A stretch of DNA of 64,000 bases from Anthonomus grandis grandis (GCF_022605725.1 NC_065550.1:26168262-26232261); one strand, 5' to 3'; shown: positions 24,405 to 35,719, counted from the stretch's first letter. The notes: generated by a model not told the origin, from the sequence alone. Made by a program: numbers and translations.

Positions 24405-24437
24405 TATGATATTTAATTTTTAAAATTAAATATCATA
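24405..24437. repeat. Perfect 33-nt palindrome
   Basis: Two 16-nt arms, TATGATATTTAATTTT and its exact complement, are separated by one base. In AT-rich DNA shorter palindromes are common, but a perfect 16-bp arm is rarer. It may be a cruciform or hairpin site. No transposon ends are seen at its edges. Confidence 0.9.
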
Positions 24438-24589
24438 AAAAAATATAGAAATAAATAATGTAAACTATTCTCCAACATTTTGGATTGCGATGCTTTGCAT
24501 TTTTGATAATTTTGATTGGGAAGAAACTTTTAAAGATCGTAACATTATAATTATATAAAATTAAGGTAATTGTGTAAAATCTGTCGATT

Positions 24590-24790
24590 ATGGTATTTTA
24601 AAGAATAAAAAGGAAATCTGGCAATTAATCTCTGTTAACAATAAAAGTAGCGGGGTACCCAATTCTGTATCCTTGATCAAAAAGCTACTTATGGTCCTCA
24701 GGTCTTATATTGACACGCGGCATCTAATATCTCAATTACCTTTCTATATACCTGAGCAAATATTTCGAAATTCTTAATTGTCTCCAGTCT
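24590..24790 (+). pseudogene. Possible LINE linker-region relic
   Basis: The plus-strand frame reads LKNKKEIWQLISVNNKSSGV followed by PNSV. This resembles the conserved stretch between endonuclease and RT in jockey/CR1-type LINEs (K.FW..V...K..SGIP..). A YGPQ stretch follows in the next frame near 24690. The similarity is short and the remainder is stops. Low confidence. Confidence 0.35.
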
Positions 24791-24799
24791 ATTTTTCTA

Positions 24800-25600
24800 A
24801 GACAAATATAGTAAAGAAATTCGCATCTACATCATATGCTTTCCTTATTTCATTCCAGATTTTTCAGTCTAGATTTATTTTATCGCTCTCTTTTTAAGTT
24901 TAAGAATCAGGGATCTTAGTTTTAATTAATAATAACACTATTTTGAAAACTATTGTATTTTTACTCTTGTGTTATTTTTTAGTTCAGTACACCTAAAAAA
25001 CAATGTAATTTGTGGAGGTTTCTCTTGGTTTCGGCCTGTTAACATCCTATTTTCATTAATAAATAAATACAAAAATATCTCCAAGAATATTCCTAATACA
25101 TTGCCTAACGCCCGAAGCCATTAAAACCCAACAAATAAAGGGTATACAGCAATAGCAGCCATCATTAGAAATGGGATACGAACTACACCCTTCTTAATCA
25201 ATACTCTACCCTGTATAAACAGTCACCCCTTGCTTTATTCACGTATATTGTCTTATATTTGCAAACTAAAAGCGGCGCCCTTTCATGTATAGGAGCTGCG
25301 AGTATGTTTAGGGTATATGGCGTCCTTTGATAAGGGTAACTTTTGGTACTAAAATTACATGTTGTACGTGACAGCCTGGTTATGAAATAAACAAGAGAGT
25401 TTTGATTGCTTATTAGATATTTGACGCAGAAGTAGACCAAATTAAAGGAAAATGTTTAAAAAACTTACAATTCATTTAGGCTCTTTGATTTGATGTGTCT
25501 CTACTAGATTTACTTCACCTCTTACTATCTGATTTATCTTAAAATTAAATTTTTTTATACATAATTTTGCTCACTATTATTTCACAAGCACGATCCTCCA
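24800..25600. other. Moderately AT-rich non-coding DNA with one copy of a direct repeat
   Basis: Holds the first copy (25137-25211) of the repeat described at 25137-25815. The 80-codon minus-strand frame at 25198-25440 shows no known motif. Confidence 0.4.
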
Positions 25601-25815
25601 CTCTCGTAAAAACTTTCCCGGAAAGAAAAACCCGTTTTCGCAACCCTTCGCCCTAATCTGGACAATGATAAATCGCTCTTATTTCACCCCCTTCTTGTCT
25701 TAACATTTCGCAACGCTTAAGCTTTTCATTAATCTGAAGGGGCCAAATGTAAGGGTGGCAGCAGCCATGATTAGAAAAGGGACGTGGCAAGACCCTTCTT
25801 AATCAATGCTATACC
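25137..25815 (+). repeat. Two-copy ~70-bp direct repeat in low-repeat DNA
   Basis: Copies at 25137-25211 and 25751-25815 share AAGGGT, AGCAGCCAT, ATTAGAAA and ACCCTTCTTAATCAAT in the same order and spacing, about 80% alike. They are not transposon ends that I recognise. The second copy lies in the G+C-rich island 25600-25860. This could be a duplicated regulatory block. Confidence 0.7.
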
Positions 25816-25860
25816 GTAGGACGTTTTTGCGGATTTAACTAATGTATGGGTTATAACAGT
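25600..25860. promoter_or_regulatory. Small G+C-richer island
   Basis: The stretch contains several CpG-bearing blocks and the second copy of the 70-bp direct repeat. No frame or transposon feature explains it. A regulatory role is only an inference. Confidence 0.25.
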
Positions 25861-25944
25861 AGCTGAATGCGAGAAACTGGTTCTGATGTTGGATTTAACG
25901 ATATATTTAAACGGTTTGCCTTTTTTTTTTTCCAATTTAAAATA

Positions 25945-27310
25945 TCAATCAATCAATCACATGCTTTGTTGTCAAAAAATTACAAAATTTTGTAGACACA
26001 GCTAATAAAAAAAACATATAAGAACAAAACAAAACAAAACACACAAAATAAATACATGCAAAACTGTACAAAAACAATGTACCTGGTCAATATACATCTT
26101 GATGTATAAAATGTCAATAAAAATAAACACAATAGTCAATAACAGTAAATTAATTAAATACAGAATGAAAGTGCAATTCATTTACTAAAAAAAAACTAAT
26201 ATATTCTCTATTTTAAGATATAAAAAGAGCCAGTGTGTGTGATACCCAAAAAGTTATCCTTGAAAAAAATCCTCCACTGCGTACAAGGCTTTTTCCAGAA
26301 AGTACGCCTTCAAAGCATTATAAAATCGAGGAAAAGAAGTAATTGATTTAATTTCCAAAGGCAAATGATTATGCATCTTTTTGGCTCTGTATAGAATAGA
26401 GCTTTTTACTAACTCGGACCGAGGGGTTTGCAGATAAAGATCATGCACTGCGTTGCGAAGTGAATAATTGTGAGACGGCCTACTTGGCATTTCTGACTTA
26501 TGTTTGCGCACTAAGCAAATAGATTCCAATATGAATAAAGAGGGAAGAGTAAGTATTTTATATTTTTCAAAGATTTCTTGACAGTGAGCTCTGCTATTAA
26601 GTCCAAGCAGATACCGAACTGCTCTCTTTTGGAGTTTAAAGATTCGCTCAAATTAAGTCACACCGCATGTGCCCCATAATGGAAGGGCGTAACGTAGATG
26701 TGACTCATAAAGGGCATAATAAACTGTTCTTGATGTTTGAAAACTTATTTCCCTGGAAACTGATCTTGGCAAAACATGCTGAATTTAATTTTTTATATAA
26801 GGCATCAATATGTAAGTACCATTTTAGGGAGTAGTCAAGTCTCAAGAACTTCACAGATTCAACGACGTCCAAACTGGTGGTGTTAAGTACAAAGGGTTGA
26901 ATAGTAGTTTTATATGATAAGACTTTGGTTTTTGAGACATTTAGGCACAGAAGATTAGAATCGCACCACGATTTAATGGTAATTAAGTCATTAGAAATAG
27001 TAGCATCTAGTGCCCTAGCATCCGGATTGCTCCATGTAAAGCTAGTATCGTCAGCAAAAAGACAGATTTTGCCAATGATGTAACGATTGGCCATGTCATT
27101 TATAAAGATCAGAAACAAAATAGGGCCCAGGACTGAACTTTGAGGTACCCCACATTCTATTGGTGTGACCTTTACAACCTGGTTGCTGTAACTGAGATAC
27201 GATTTAAACCACTCAAGGGACGTTGCTCTGAACCCATAGTGATTCAATTTGTCAATTAAGATGTTATGGTTTACACAATCAAAAGTCTTGGAGAAATCGA
27301 TTTAGACCTC
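25945..27310 (-). mobile_element. 5'-truncated CR1/jockey-type LINE
   Basis: The 3' end (left) carries three ATTG units (25945-25958) after a TTGACAACAAAGCATG stretch. That is the same 3'-end design and near-same sequence as the LINE ending at 7797. The 5' end (right) stops at RT motif A near 27310. About 300 bp of 3' untranslated sequence separates the tail from the stop codon near 26254. A mariner-like fragment starts 66 bp further right. Confidence 0.75.
26254..27310 (-). pseudogene. LINE reverse transcriptase, 5'-truncated with frameshift
   Basis: On the minus strand the frame opens with DFSKTFDCVNH (intact motif A, near 27270-27305), preceded by an in-frame stop. It continues with LEWFKSYLS, GVPQSSVLGPILFLIFIND (motif B), LFADDTSF (motif C, catalytic Asp pair intact) and NVSKTKVLSYK. 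Near 26700 the frame shifts; the reading goes on as YESHLRYALPLWG, one further stop, LQKRAVRYLLGL, LYLQTPRSELVKSS and ends AVEDFFQG. All RT palm residues survive, but the truncation and at least one frameshift and two stops make it a pseudogene. Confidence 0.8.
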
Positions 27311-27375
27311 GTCTTGTAAATCCTGCTAATTATTAATTTATTATTATTTTAATATAAGTTTAACAAGTTATTTAC

Positions 27376-27492
27376 ACGATATATTTTCAAACCAGTGGAT
27401 TAAAGGAAGAGGCTCAATTAAATGGCCGCCAAGATTGCCAGATCCAACAGCCCTCGATTTTTTTCTCTAAGGTCAGTTGAAAACTGTTATGC
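27376..27492 (+). pseudogene. Mariner-like transposase fragment (third Asp region)
   Basis: The plus-strand frame reads NQWIKGRGSIKWPPRLPDPT followed by ALDFFL, a stop and GQLK. This is the segment W.G.G.I.WP.RSPDLT.LDFFLWG around the third catalytic Asp. The Trp of FLWG is a stop. Neither upstream nor downstream parts are recognisable. The LINE to the left may have removed or displaced the rest. Confidence 0.6.
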
Positions 27493-27499
27493 TTAAAAC

Positions 27500-28385
27500 A
27501 CAACATCATCTTCGGTTTATAAATAATTTTTTTTAGAAGTTTTCGTGAGAAATTATTTTCGCTCAAGAATTGCCCAAAAAATTAAAAAACTAATAATTTT
27601 TTATAGAAAATTTATAAAACTGAGAAAATTATACAATATTTATATTAGGAAATACTCTTAAAACCCTACATTAGAAAAGAACATTTTTCTCAGAATATAT
27701 GAACCATATTTGCATTAAATTCTCTTTTTTAAGCATAATCTTAAAGCATATTAATCATTTTTGATCTAAAAATGGATATAGAAGCACGTTTCAAGAATAT
27801 TAACTTATAAAGGTCGCTGTGACCTGAAAATACCTGACATTCCTTTTCTGTGTCACTAAGGAATATTCAGGGAATGCTAAAAATAAGAGAGAAATAATTT
27901 TTTTGTAGTAATTTTATGATTAAAATTCAAAAAATACATAAATTTAATGACAATAATGTTATCTCTTATAGAAAAACCAGAAATAAATTTTTGTAACAAT
28001 TTTGATCAATCATAGATTTGTCAGAGTTTATGGTGTGGGACAGAGAACACAGTATGTACACACTATGCACATAGGATATGGTGTGATCTCTTAAAGGCTT
28101 TCGACCATGTGTACCACCAGATGCTACATGAGAATTCCTGTTTTTCCTTTCATCCATTTCCTCCATTTCTCTTATTTTTTTTTTAAATTAAATCAAGGCA
28201 CCTAAGAGCAGCAAATATTTTTTTATAGTTTTTCCTAAAAAGTTTTTTTAAAATTAAGCATTAATTAAATAATAAATTATATTTCTTTGAAAAATTTATA
28301 AAACTAAGAAAAGTACATCGATTCACAATTATTCTAGTTAAGAAATACGATATTCAGTGCTTAAAAGCTATAAGTATTTTAACCA
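27500..28385. other. AT-rich non-coding DNA
   Basis: The 66-codon minus-strand frame at 27966-28166 has no motif. Nothing else seen. Confidence 0.45.
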
Positions 28386-28389
28386 TAGA

Positions 28390-29190
28390 AATTGATTGAA
28401 TATTATGATTAATGGTACTGTAATTACTGAAAGATTGTGGCTTAATAAATGTAGCCTAAGATCTATTATGGATTAATATTACCTTAATTTAAAAAATTAT
28501 TTATTTAAGTTTACAGCGCTGGGACCAAACCTAAGAAATCTTAGCCTAAAGAGTAAGATTTAGTGATTCAAAGACATATTATAAACTTATATCTACATAT
28601 TATAAACTTATGAATTGATTATGAAAGCCTAATATGATCCAGAGGGTATTGAAAAATTGTAGTCCAAAAGCCTAAAGATCTAAACATTAAAGATATTAAA
28701 AGATCAAAATAAATTTACATTCTTAGTCAGTAAACTGAAGCTTACTGTCTAGAAACTATTAAAATTCAAAAAATCGTAGCTTATTAAAAAATGTAGATTA
28801 ATACCCTAAACTCTTGGGATTTAAGTATTAAATACCTTAATTTTAAAAATTTCTTCTGGAATTAAGCCGTAGTCTCGGTAGCTCGTAAGGAGTAAGATCC
28901 AGTCATTTAAAGGCTAAATATTATAGCGGTATTAATTGATTATAGAAGCTTAATATGTCCAAAAAAGTATTGAAAAACTATAGTCTAAAATATTAAGATC
29001 CGAAAATTAAAAAACAAGGATTACGAAAAAAATTCTAAAAATCTATTAACTAAAAACCTTTTGAAATTATTTATGAATAGAAGATTACTGAGATCTTGAT
29101 TATAGTTTAGGATCTTAGGAGGTAAGCATTAGACCTCTTGAATCAATTATTATTACCTTAAATTAAGGAATTTAATTATATATCAAATCC
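28390..29190 (+). repeat. Degenerate tandem repeat, unit ~320-355 bp
   Basis: Recurring landmarks in the same order: ATTACCTTAATTT near 28480, ATACCTTAATTTT near 28832 and ATTACCTTAAATT near 29152; GAGTAAGATTTAG (28551) and GAGTAAGATCCAG (28899); TTGATTATGAAAGCCTAATATG (about 28615) and TTGATTATAGAAGCTTAATATG (about 28955). Units are diverged (roughly 65-75% alike). It looks like an old satellite-like array with two to three units. Confidence 0.65.
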
Positions 29191-29199
29191 TCTAAATTT

Positions 29200-30555
29200 G
29201 CCTTTCAAATAAGTAAGTGAAGCGAAAACATATAAATAATTTAAAACTTAATTGCGAAGATATTGAAAGATATTATTGGCGTTTTTATTCTGTTTAGTTA
29301 ACTAATTTTAACCACAGGTAGTAAAATTAATCAAAATTGTAATTTTTCAAGAGCTAATTAAAAAGTGTACTGGAAATCATGTCCATTTAAGTTATGCATC
29401 GATATTTTTTAACATAATAGGATTCCTTTTAAAAACCAAAAATTTATTAATTTTTATATTTTTATAAAATTTCTGGATATGATGTAATGTATATTATTTC
29501 TTGTCATCTGCTTGTAGGCTTGCTTTTTTTTTTTTGGTTTTAAAATTAAAAAAATAAGCATTTAACACAATTTCTGAACATTTTAAATTCGAAAACCAAA
29601 ACGCTGCCACATAATATGAGAAAAATCCTATCAAAATGATAAGACTGCATATACACTTACATATGTAAATCAAAGAGTAATTGTAACAGTACAAAAAAAT
29701 ATCAAATTTTCGTAGTCTAGAGTTCTGTAATATTTAACCATTAATCTTGGAAGATGAACTGAGACAATAGCTTTGAGACAACCGTATTTTAAGTTGCTAA
29801 TCTACTTATTAATTTTGCAAGCGTCATGTTTTTTATTTATGTTACTTGGGGTGATTCTTAATTTCAATCATTTCATTTAAAAGTCTATTTTTATAGTTTT
29901 GCTGTCTAGATAGTATTTCTAGTTTTTCAAAATCAAATGGATGTTAAAACTTTTTAAAGTACTCAGCAAAAGCATCGTGTCTAAGGATGATCTCATATAG
30001 AATGAAACTTCGACCAAAATATATAAATCGTCTCAAAATATTCTTTTTGACTTGTGTCTATTAAAAAAAAATTAAACAAAATCATTAATTTTTAGTCCGA
30101 AGGTAAATAATTTTATAAAAGATTAAAATATAAAACATTGAGACTGAGGCTATAATTTATTTTAAGCGTTATAAAGCATTAGGCATATTTTAGTAGTTTA
30201 CCAATACAAGTGTGAAGAAGCAAGTGTATGGATGGTATCCATTTATTTAGATATTTACATAAAATTAAAAATATTAATTTCTAGAGCTTCAGTATAGAAA
30301 AAAATAAGTAAATAATATAATGGGTACCATGTTTATTTAAGTTATGCATAAAAAATATGAAATTGCTTATAAATATCAGACAGAATATCATTCAATCAAC
30401 TCCATTAAGCCTATAGCCAAAAAAATAATAAAAACTGCAATATCGATTGCCGATACTGCTTCACAATGTTGTCTAATCAGTAAAAAATGCAAGGTCATTA
30501 TTTTCATAAAATACTCGATGTACCCTTAGAAACAAACTACAAAAAAGGGAAAACC
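29200..30555. other. AT-rich non-coding DNA
   Basis: Short frames at 29494-29694 (minus) and 30344-30529 (plus) lack recognisable motifs. No transposon ends found. Confidence 0.5.
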
Positions 30556-30559
30556 CATA

Positions 30560-30790
30560 CACGGAAAAAGTGGAGAATAAAGAGCGGCTGTTCAATATTG
30601 ATGTGGTTTGTCTGCAAAAGCGATTAAATAATTCGGCTCCTCAATAATGCAGTCCGAAACGAGTGATGCAGCAGTGCGGCGTTCATTCGTTCGTTCGTGG
30701 AGAGCGCATCTGGCCCCCAACGCTCACGTCAGGACTAGCAACGAACTTTCTGCGTGCACCACGGCTCACATAGAGAGTAATGCTTTCAAA
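30560..30790. promoter_or_regulatory. G+C-rich island, candidate conserved non-coding element
   Basis: A sharp rise in G+C with balanced, non-repetitive sequence such as GTCTGCAAAAGCGATTAAAT and a small TTCG triplication near 30685. It has no reading frame, transposon end or RNA fold I recognise. Being short, isolated and compositionally distinct, it is a candidate enhancer or promoter. Composition is the only evidence. Confidence 0.35.
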
Positions 30791-30794
30791 AATC

Positions 30795-31740
30795 CTCTTT
30801 CGTAATTCACGTTTTATCAGGACCGTACATTTACTAAAATCCTGTTTATATTATGTACTCTTTTTGGGTTAAAAGTTTGATGTAAAGTTGATTGACTGAT
30901 AGAATCTCTAGTTTATAATAGATCCATGAACAATACTAAGTCATTACATTACCATTTTTTCTAAAGTCATTAATTTATCATAACGTTATCTATCCTATAA
31001 GGGCAAGAATGAGTATACTTATAGAATTTTTCGATATTGCATTAAAATTAAAGGACGTGTTTTTTGGATGTCAAAGGGAAAATTGAAATAGTAACAAGAA
31101 AATAATGCCGTAATCAAACCAAGGAAAACTGGATTCTTTAAGTACCAGCTGAGATAACAAAGTTGTTTTTAAAGAGAGGTGCCAGTTTTTTTTATTTGGT
31201 TAGAGTCTATGTTTAGAAATACTTCAACCCGTCAATTTGTTTTAAGTGCTGTGGCTCTAATCACGTAAGTAAATATTGTTTTGGAAATAAATGTTGCTAA
31301 AATATGGATAATTGCACCCTAGCAGAGACTGTACCACACCGAAACTTAATTACCCAAACTGCGATAAGCCAAAAGTCAACTATCACTTTATAAGGTGTAA
31401 AGCATGTCCCGTTTATTTAAGGAAGATTTCCAAATTCAAAGCAAACAATTTTTATTACAACTTTTTATAAAAATAGACAACTATTGTACTAGCTACAAAC
31501 GATTAAATAATGTTGAGAAGAGAAAAAGTGAACGACAAAGAAGTGTAATACACTAAATATAATATATAAGTTGAAAAATGCTGTTAATAGTGTTAATAAT
31601 ATGCTATAGAATAATCCAACTTGTAAAGTGTTGTGCATAACGGATTATTGTAAAATAGTGCATGATTTAAAGTTTTAGCGTCAAAAAACATGAAAATGAC
31701 GTTGTGTATGTACATAAAAGATGTATGACTATAAACCTAG
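30795..31740. other. Non-coding, no element recognised
   Basis: Ordinary AT-rich sequence. The right end leads into the LINE endonuclease relic. Confidence 0.45.
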
Positions 31741-31744
31741 GAAT

Positions 31745-32400
31745 AAGATGAATAAATTATCAATTCTAAATAATATTGAATGTGCTGCTGTAGAGTATGA
31801 AGTAAATGACACTGTTTTATTAATTATTGCTATATATAGACAACCAACAGGAAACAGGGACACATGCCGAAAATATCTTAGGTAAAATTATTGATGGAGG
31901 CCAAAAATATTGATACCTGGTGATTTGAATATTAAATTTTTAAAATATAATCAAGACAGGGACGCTCTGTTGTCACTTTCAATTTTCTTGATTCAAAACA
32001 GACTATCTGTACAAACACTAGAATTACTTCCACCTGTGAAAGCTATCACGATAATATTTTTGTAAATTTTAAATATGTGAATAGTTTAGCTTTAGTGTCG
32101 TTTATTTTTAGGCATGTACAAAAAATAACTGTAAATGGTAAGCAAATGACTAAGAATAAATTTGCTTGTAGATATAAAAGAATATTTCTACATGAAAACA
32201 AGTCAACATTTCTTAAAGCTTCAAAAAAACAAGATTGGTCAGTGAATTTAATCAACAGTGGCAAAATTTTATGAATGTGTTTTTGAGATTTGCTAATTAC
32301 TGGTTTCCGCTAAAATAACTCAAAAGAAAACATATCTCAGAGATAATGAGTAAATTAAGGAATGTAAAGACAGATCAAACATTTTATTCATATTAAGACG
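31745..32400 (+). pseudogene. LINE endonuclease and linker relic
   Basis: Plus-strand reading from 31748: NNIECAAVEYEVNDTVLLII, AIYRQPTG (the catalytic-domain stretch with the YRPP/YRQP motif of APE-type LINE endonucleases), then near 31917 PGDLNIKFL (equivalent of GDFN), ALLSLSIFLIQNRLSVQ, then CESYHDNIFVNF (the S.IDNIF box) in another frame. The frame 32077-32274 continues with the linker before RT (NKSTFLKASKKQDWS). Several frameshifts. No RT follows, so the insertion is 3'-deleted or cut by the next element. Confidence 0.6.
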
Positions 32401-32409
32401 CCATTACAT

Positions 32410-32665
32410 GATTTACAAAAACCAATCCATGTGAATAAAGAATATGACGGTTTGTTACGGGTAGCAAGGCGATTGCAACCTTGCATTATTATTAACTATC
32501 TAAATATAGTTTTGATAGAACTATTTATTTTCCATGGACAATGTTCTCAGATAATAGAAAATATATGTAGAAAATTCAACACATTGTATCTAGATTTATA
32601 ACCAATGTAAAAAGCTTAATAACTCGCTGACGTAGCTCTTCTTTATAATGCAGTGAAATAGTATT
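32410..32665. other. Short non-coding interval
   Basis: Contains a small inverted repeat GCAAGG.....CCTTGC at about 32464-32484. Otherwise nothing recognised. Confidence 0.4.
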
Positions 32666-33051
32666 TTTGGGAGGAAACTTTTGGGGTAGTTTTAATTTTC
32701 TTCATTCCGTATGTTTTTTGGGGTGCTGAATCTGATTCTGATGTTTGCTAACAAAATTTGGTGACGCAACATTGAAAAAAATGCAAAAAGGGTAAAAAAC
32801 GGCAATTTTGGCAATCTTTGACTTATAACTCGAAAATACATAGATTTTAAGGTAACAACACCTCTATTCAAAATTAAAGTACATAAAATTTTCTTTAAAT
32901 TTCATTGGTTTTTATTTTTTCTCGGACTCGGGCACAATCGCTAGTTGAAAAATGGCGTATTTTATATATCTCCACAAAAACCCACTATGTATATGTAAAA
33001 ATAATTTATTTTAAAATAAGATGAATTTCATCACTTTATTACATTATCATA

Positions 33052-33778
33052 TTATTTGAGCCCTTTTCTCTTAGAAGGTCCTGGTTGAGCCTCTTTGATG
33101 GTGAAAGGTCCTGACTGAGGCTCCCCGATGGCAAAAGATCCTGGCAGAGGATCGTGAAAAAACATTAACTTGTGATTTTGCGATTAGACATACCTTTCAA
33201 ATCGTGTGAGCGTTCTTCTTCAGATAGTTCTTGGTCTCTTTCTTCAGCCATGTCTTTGTCTATCTCAACGCTGTCCTCAGGGGCTCGACGTTTTCACACA
33301 ACCCGTTGCATGTTGAGCATATTGGAGAGCAATAATACAGGCCTGTTTTCCTGCATCCACAATTCCGCTGGCAGCTTTTCTTGCATCTACAGGGAATGCG
33401 CTGAAGTATTGAGTCTGGTGCTGGTTTGGACGTGGTTGCAACGGGCACAAGACCACTCTTTGTGTTTTTCCACCCCCAATCGTTCGGATCCAATTTTCAT
33501 TCATTAGATATGCTTTGTCCACATAACCACTGCTGCACCTGAAAGTAAACTCTCAATGAATGTTCTCGTGCAGCAGCTTCAGTAGGAGGTAGCGCGGCAA
33601 TGTTGGGTTTACTTTTGTAAGATGATATATAGTACCTGTATCTTAAATCGTTTAAACTAGTCTCTCGGCCTTTCCCATACAAAGCCATGAGAAACATGTT
33701 GCCTGCTTGGGCAATCTCGTCCTGATGAGCTCGAGGATTTTTAAAAGCCTCAATAACCGGTACCAAGTTGTTGTTCTT
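33052..33778 (-). pseudogene. Cysteine-cluster transposon protein of unknown function
   Basis: Minus-strand frame with three parts. First, about 90 residues (from 33766) containing HQDEIAQAGN, LYGKGRETSL and PPTEAAAREHSLRVYFQVQQ, a combination I have seen in uncharacterised repeated arthropod proteins. Then an in-frame TGA after SISNE, then LDPNDWGWK and a nine-cysteine cluster (CRC, CGCRKTG, CSPICSTCNGLC). A candidate intron of 53 nt (33193 down to 33141; donor GTATGT, acceptor CTGCCAG) joins HDLKG to SFAIGEPQSGPF in frame. The tail carries repeated GPF/GPS-type units and ends KRKGLK plus stop at 33052. The cluster suggests metal binding. Function unknown; the stop and lack of a clear start make it a pseudogene. 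Confidence 0.6.
33141..33193 (-). other. Candidate 53-nt spliceosomal intron
   Basis: On the minus strand the sequence AAAG/GTATGT starts the interval and CTCTGCCAG/GATC ends it. Removing it keeps the frame and links an acidic stretch (AEERDQELSEEERSHDLKG) to the repeat-like tail. Retaining it introduces a stop within about ten codons. A length of 53 nt is typical for insect introns. A branch site is not obvious. Confidence 0.55.
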
Positions 33779-34494
33779 TTAGAGGGCTTTTTTTGGAAAT
33801 CTTAATTTTCCCTGATTAAATAGAGCATGCAGATGGCCGCTGTGTGTTTTATTCGTGGCGGGGCGGGGGTCTCGAGAACCGAGAGTGGAGGAAGCATTTG
33901 TCACCGTATAACTGCCGTTGGGCTATCCATCGAAAACAGAGCTTCTAAATAAAATAAAATCATTTAAAAAGGCCGGAAGAAAACGAATAAAATTGATAGA
34001 CCTATAATACGAAATTATGTTTGTCCAAAATTTAAACAAAATGTTAATTTGGAAATCCTTTTTTTGTGGACTATAGGTGGTTTAGGTGCAGATGGGTTTG
34101 TTTAGTACTTTAAAACAAATGAGCTTTTAATATTAAATTACAGTTTTGTGTGAAAAATGTTGGTTTAGGTGAAGACAAATAAAATGCGACAATTTACAAC
34201 TAGCGTTTTAGCTCAAACGGTGCGCCCTACAAAAAAAAATAAACATGTAGTTTATAGAATATTTTATGTACTTTCATATTGAATAGAGGTATTTTTAACA
34301 AAACATTGATGATTATCAAGTTATAAGCATAAGACTGCCAAAACTACTTTTTTTTTACTTTTTTTGCATTTTTTTTCAATGTTGCGTCATGAAATTTTGT
34401 TAGCAAACATCAAAATCGGATTCAGCACCCAAAAAAACATAAAGAATGTAGGAAATCAAAACTACCACAAAACTTTCCCGCGAGGGACCTTTAT

Positions 34495-35712
34495 GAACAC
34501 AAATTTACTGTATTATTAGTGTTTTTTAGTGGTGCGTACAGCTGTTCCTTTATATTACCCCACAAATAAAAATCAAGATTTGTCAGATCTGGTGATCTTG
34601 CCAGCCAAGTTTATGGTCCCATACGCCTAAACCATATATCAAACAGGTCGTACAGTTCTCTTGTTACACTGTTTCCACGGTCAGGCCGAGTTGAAACCAA
34701 AAAATTACTTACAACACTTCTTAAAATTTGGCAAAATTTAGTGGTTCATCACAAATTAAAAATTGTATTTTATTATCTTTTAAAAGGCAAAATACAATTA
34801 AATAATAAATAATTTTTCTTAGAAAGTCAGCGTCTTTATCAATATGATTAATATTTTTTAATTGAATAATAAGACAATTCTAAATCATCCTTAGCACTTC
34901 TAATTGAAGTTTGTGGATTTGAAGTAAAATATGCCAAATATATTTTAGTATTATTTTTTTTCATTGGTAACTGGATTTTTTTAATTAATTCAGCTTTTAA
35001 TTTAGTGCATTAATTAACAAAATTATTTTGTAATCTTACAAACTTTCGCCGATTCATTGATGGTTGCTCTGGATATATCTCGTTACATTTTCTACATATT
35101 CTTGCAATTATTTGAGCACATTGTCTATGGAAAATAAATTGTCACATCAAAATTTAATTTGAGTGGTTAATAATATTGTTCCTTTTTTAAAATTAAGTTT
35201 ATTATTAATTTAATGGTAATACGTAACTAAAACTGTGACTATAACTTAAAATGTCACTGTTATTTATTAAACCATATTGTCAAATTTTTATGACTAATTA
35301 AAATGTTCAAATTTCATGAAAATAAGTATTTATTTCTAAAACGCAGCTATTTACATACGTATAGGAATATGTTATATTAAATTAAAGGTATTTTAACTGC
35401 TCATTAGAAAATAAAAAAAATAAAAGGGAATTTTGTATAGAAATAAAGAATTGGTTTTCCCTTGGTTTTTAACAAAAAACACTCATTTTTTTTTCTCGAA
35501 AATCACTAAAGAAGAGATAGGAAAGTATGATTAAAAAAGGCTCAAAATAAAAGGAAATGAAAATACTTAGTATTCCATTTAAAAAATCAAAGGTGTTGCC
35601 ATTTTTTAGATAAATGGCAACGCTGCAGTGCTGAAAATGTTTTAGACCCATTATCTGTTACAATGGATAGGAATTTTTCAGAAAAATGCTATTTTTCAAA
35701 TACGGTTATCAA
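34495..35712 (-). mobile_element. Decayed mariner-like element
   Basis: Minus strand. The right edge at 35703-35712 gives TACAGGGTGATTGATAACC read inward, the standard start for this group. A helix-turn-helix remnant lies at about 35020-35130 (YPEQPSMNRRKFVRL, preceded by ARICRKCNE), and the third-Asp region at 34540-34720 (ELYDLFDIWFRRMG, WLARSPDLTNLDFYLWG, NIKEQLYA). The middle is lost; a hairpin-rich AT block at 34750-34800 occupies part of it. The left end cannot be found and may have been displaced when the cysteine-cluster transposon landed next to it. Confidence 0.6.
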
Positions 35713-35719
35713 TCACCCT

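Larger units (their letters stand above)
32669..34488 (-). mobile_element. DNA transposon with ~300-bp inverted ends and a cysteine-cluster gene
   Basis: Left end 32669-32965 and right end 34185-34488 are diverged inverted repeats. Shared blocks read inward include AAAACTTTT.GG.TAGTTTT, TGCTGAATC.GATT.TGATG, TTTGCTAACAAAATTT, GACGCAACATTGAAAAAAA and CCTCTATTCAA. Only one gene relic, on the minus strand, lies between. The outer boundary is approximate (GGGAGGAAACTT against GGGAAAGTTTTG). I cannot assign a superfamily. Long inverted ends around a single gene argue for a cut-and-paste element, decayed or non-autonomous. Confidence 0.7.
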
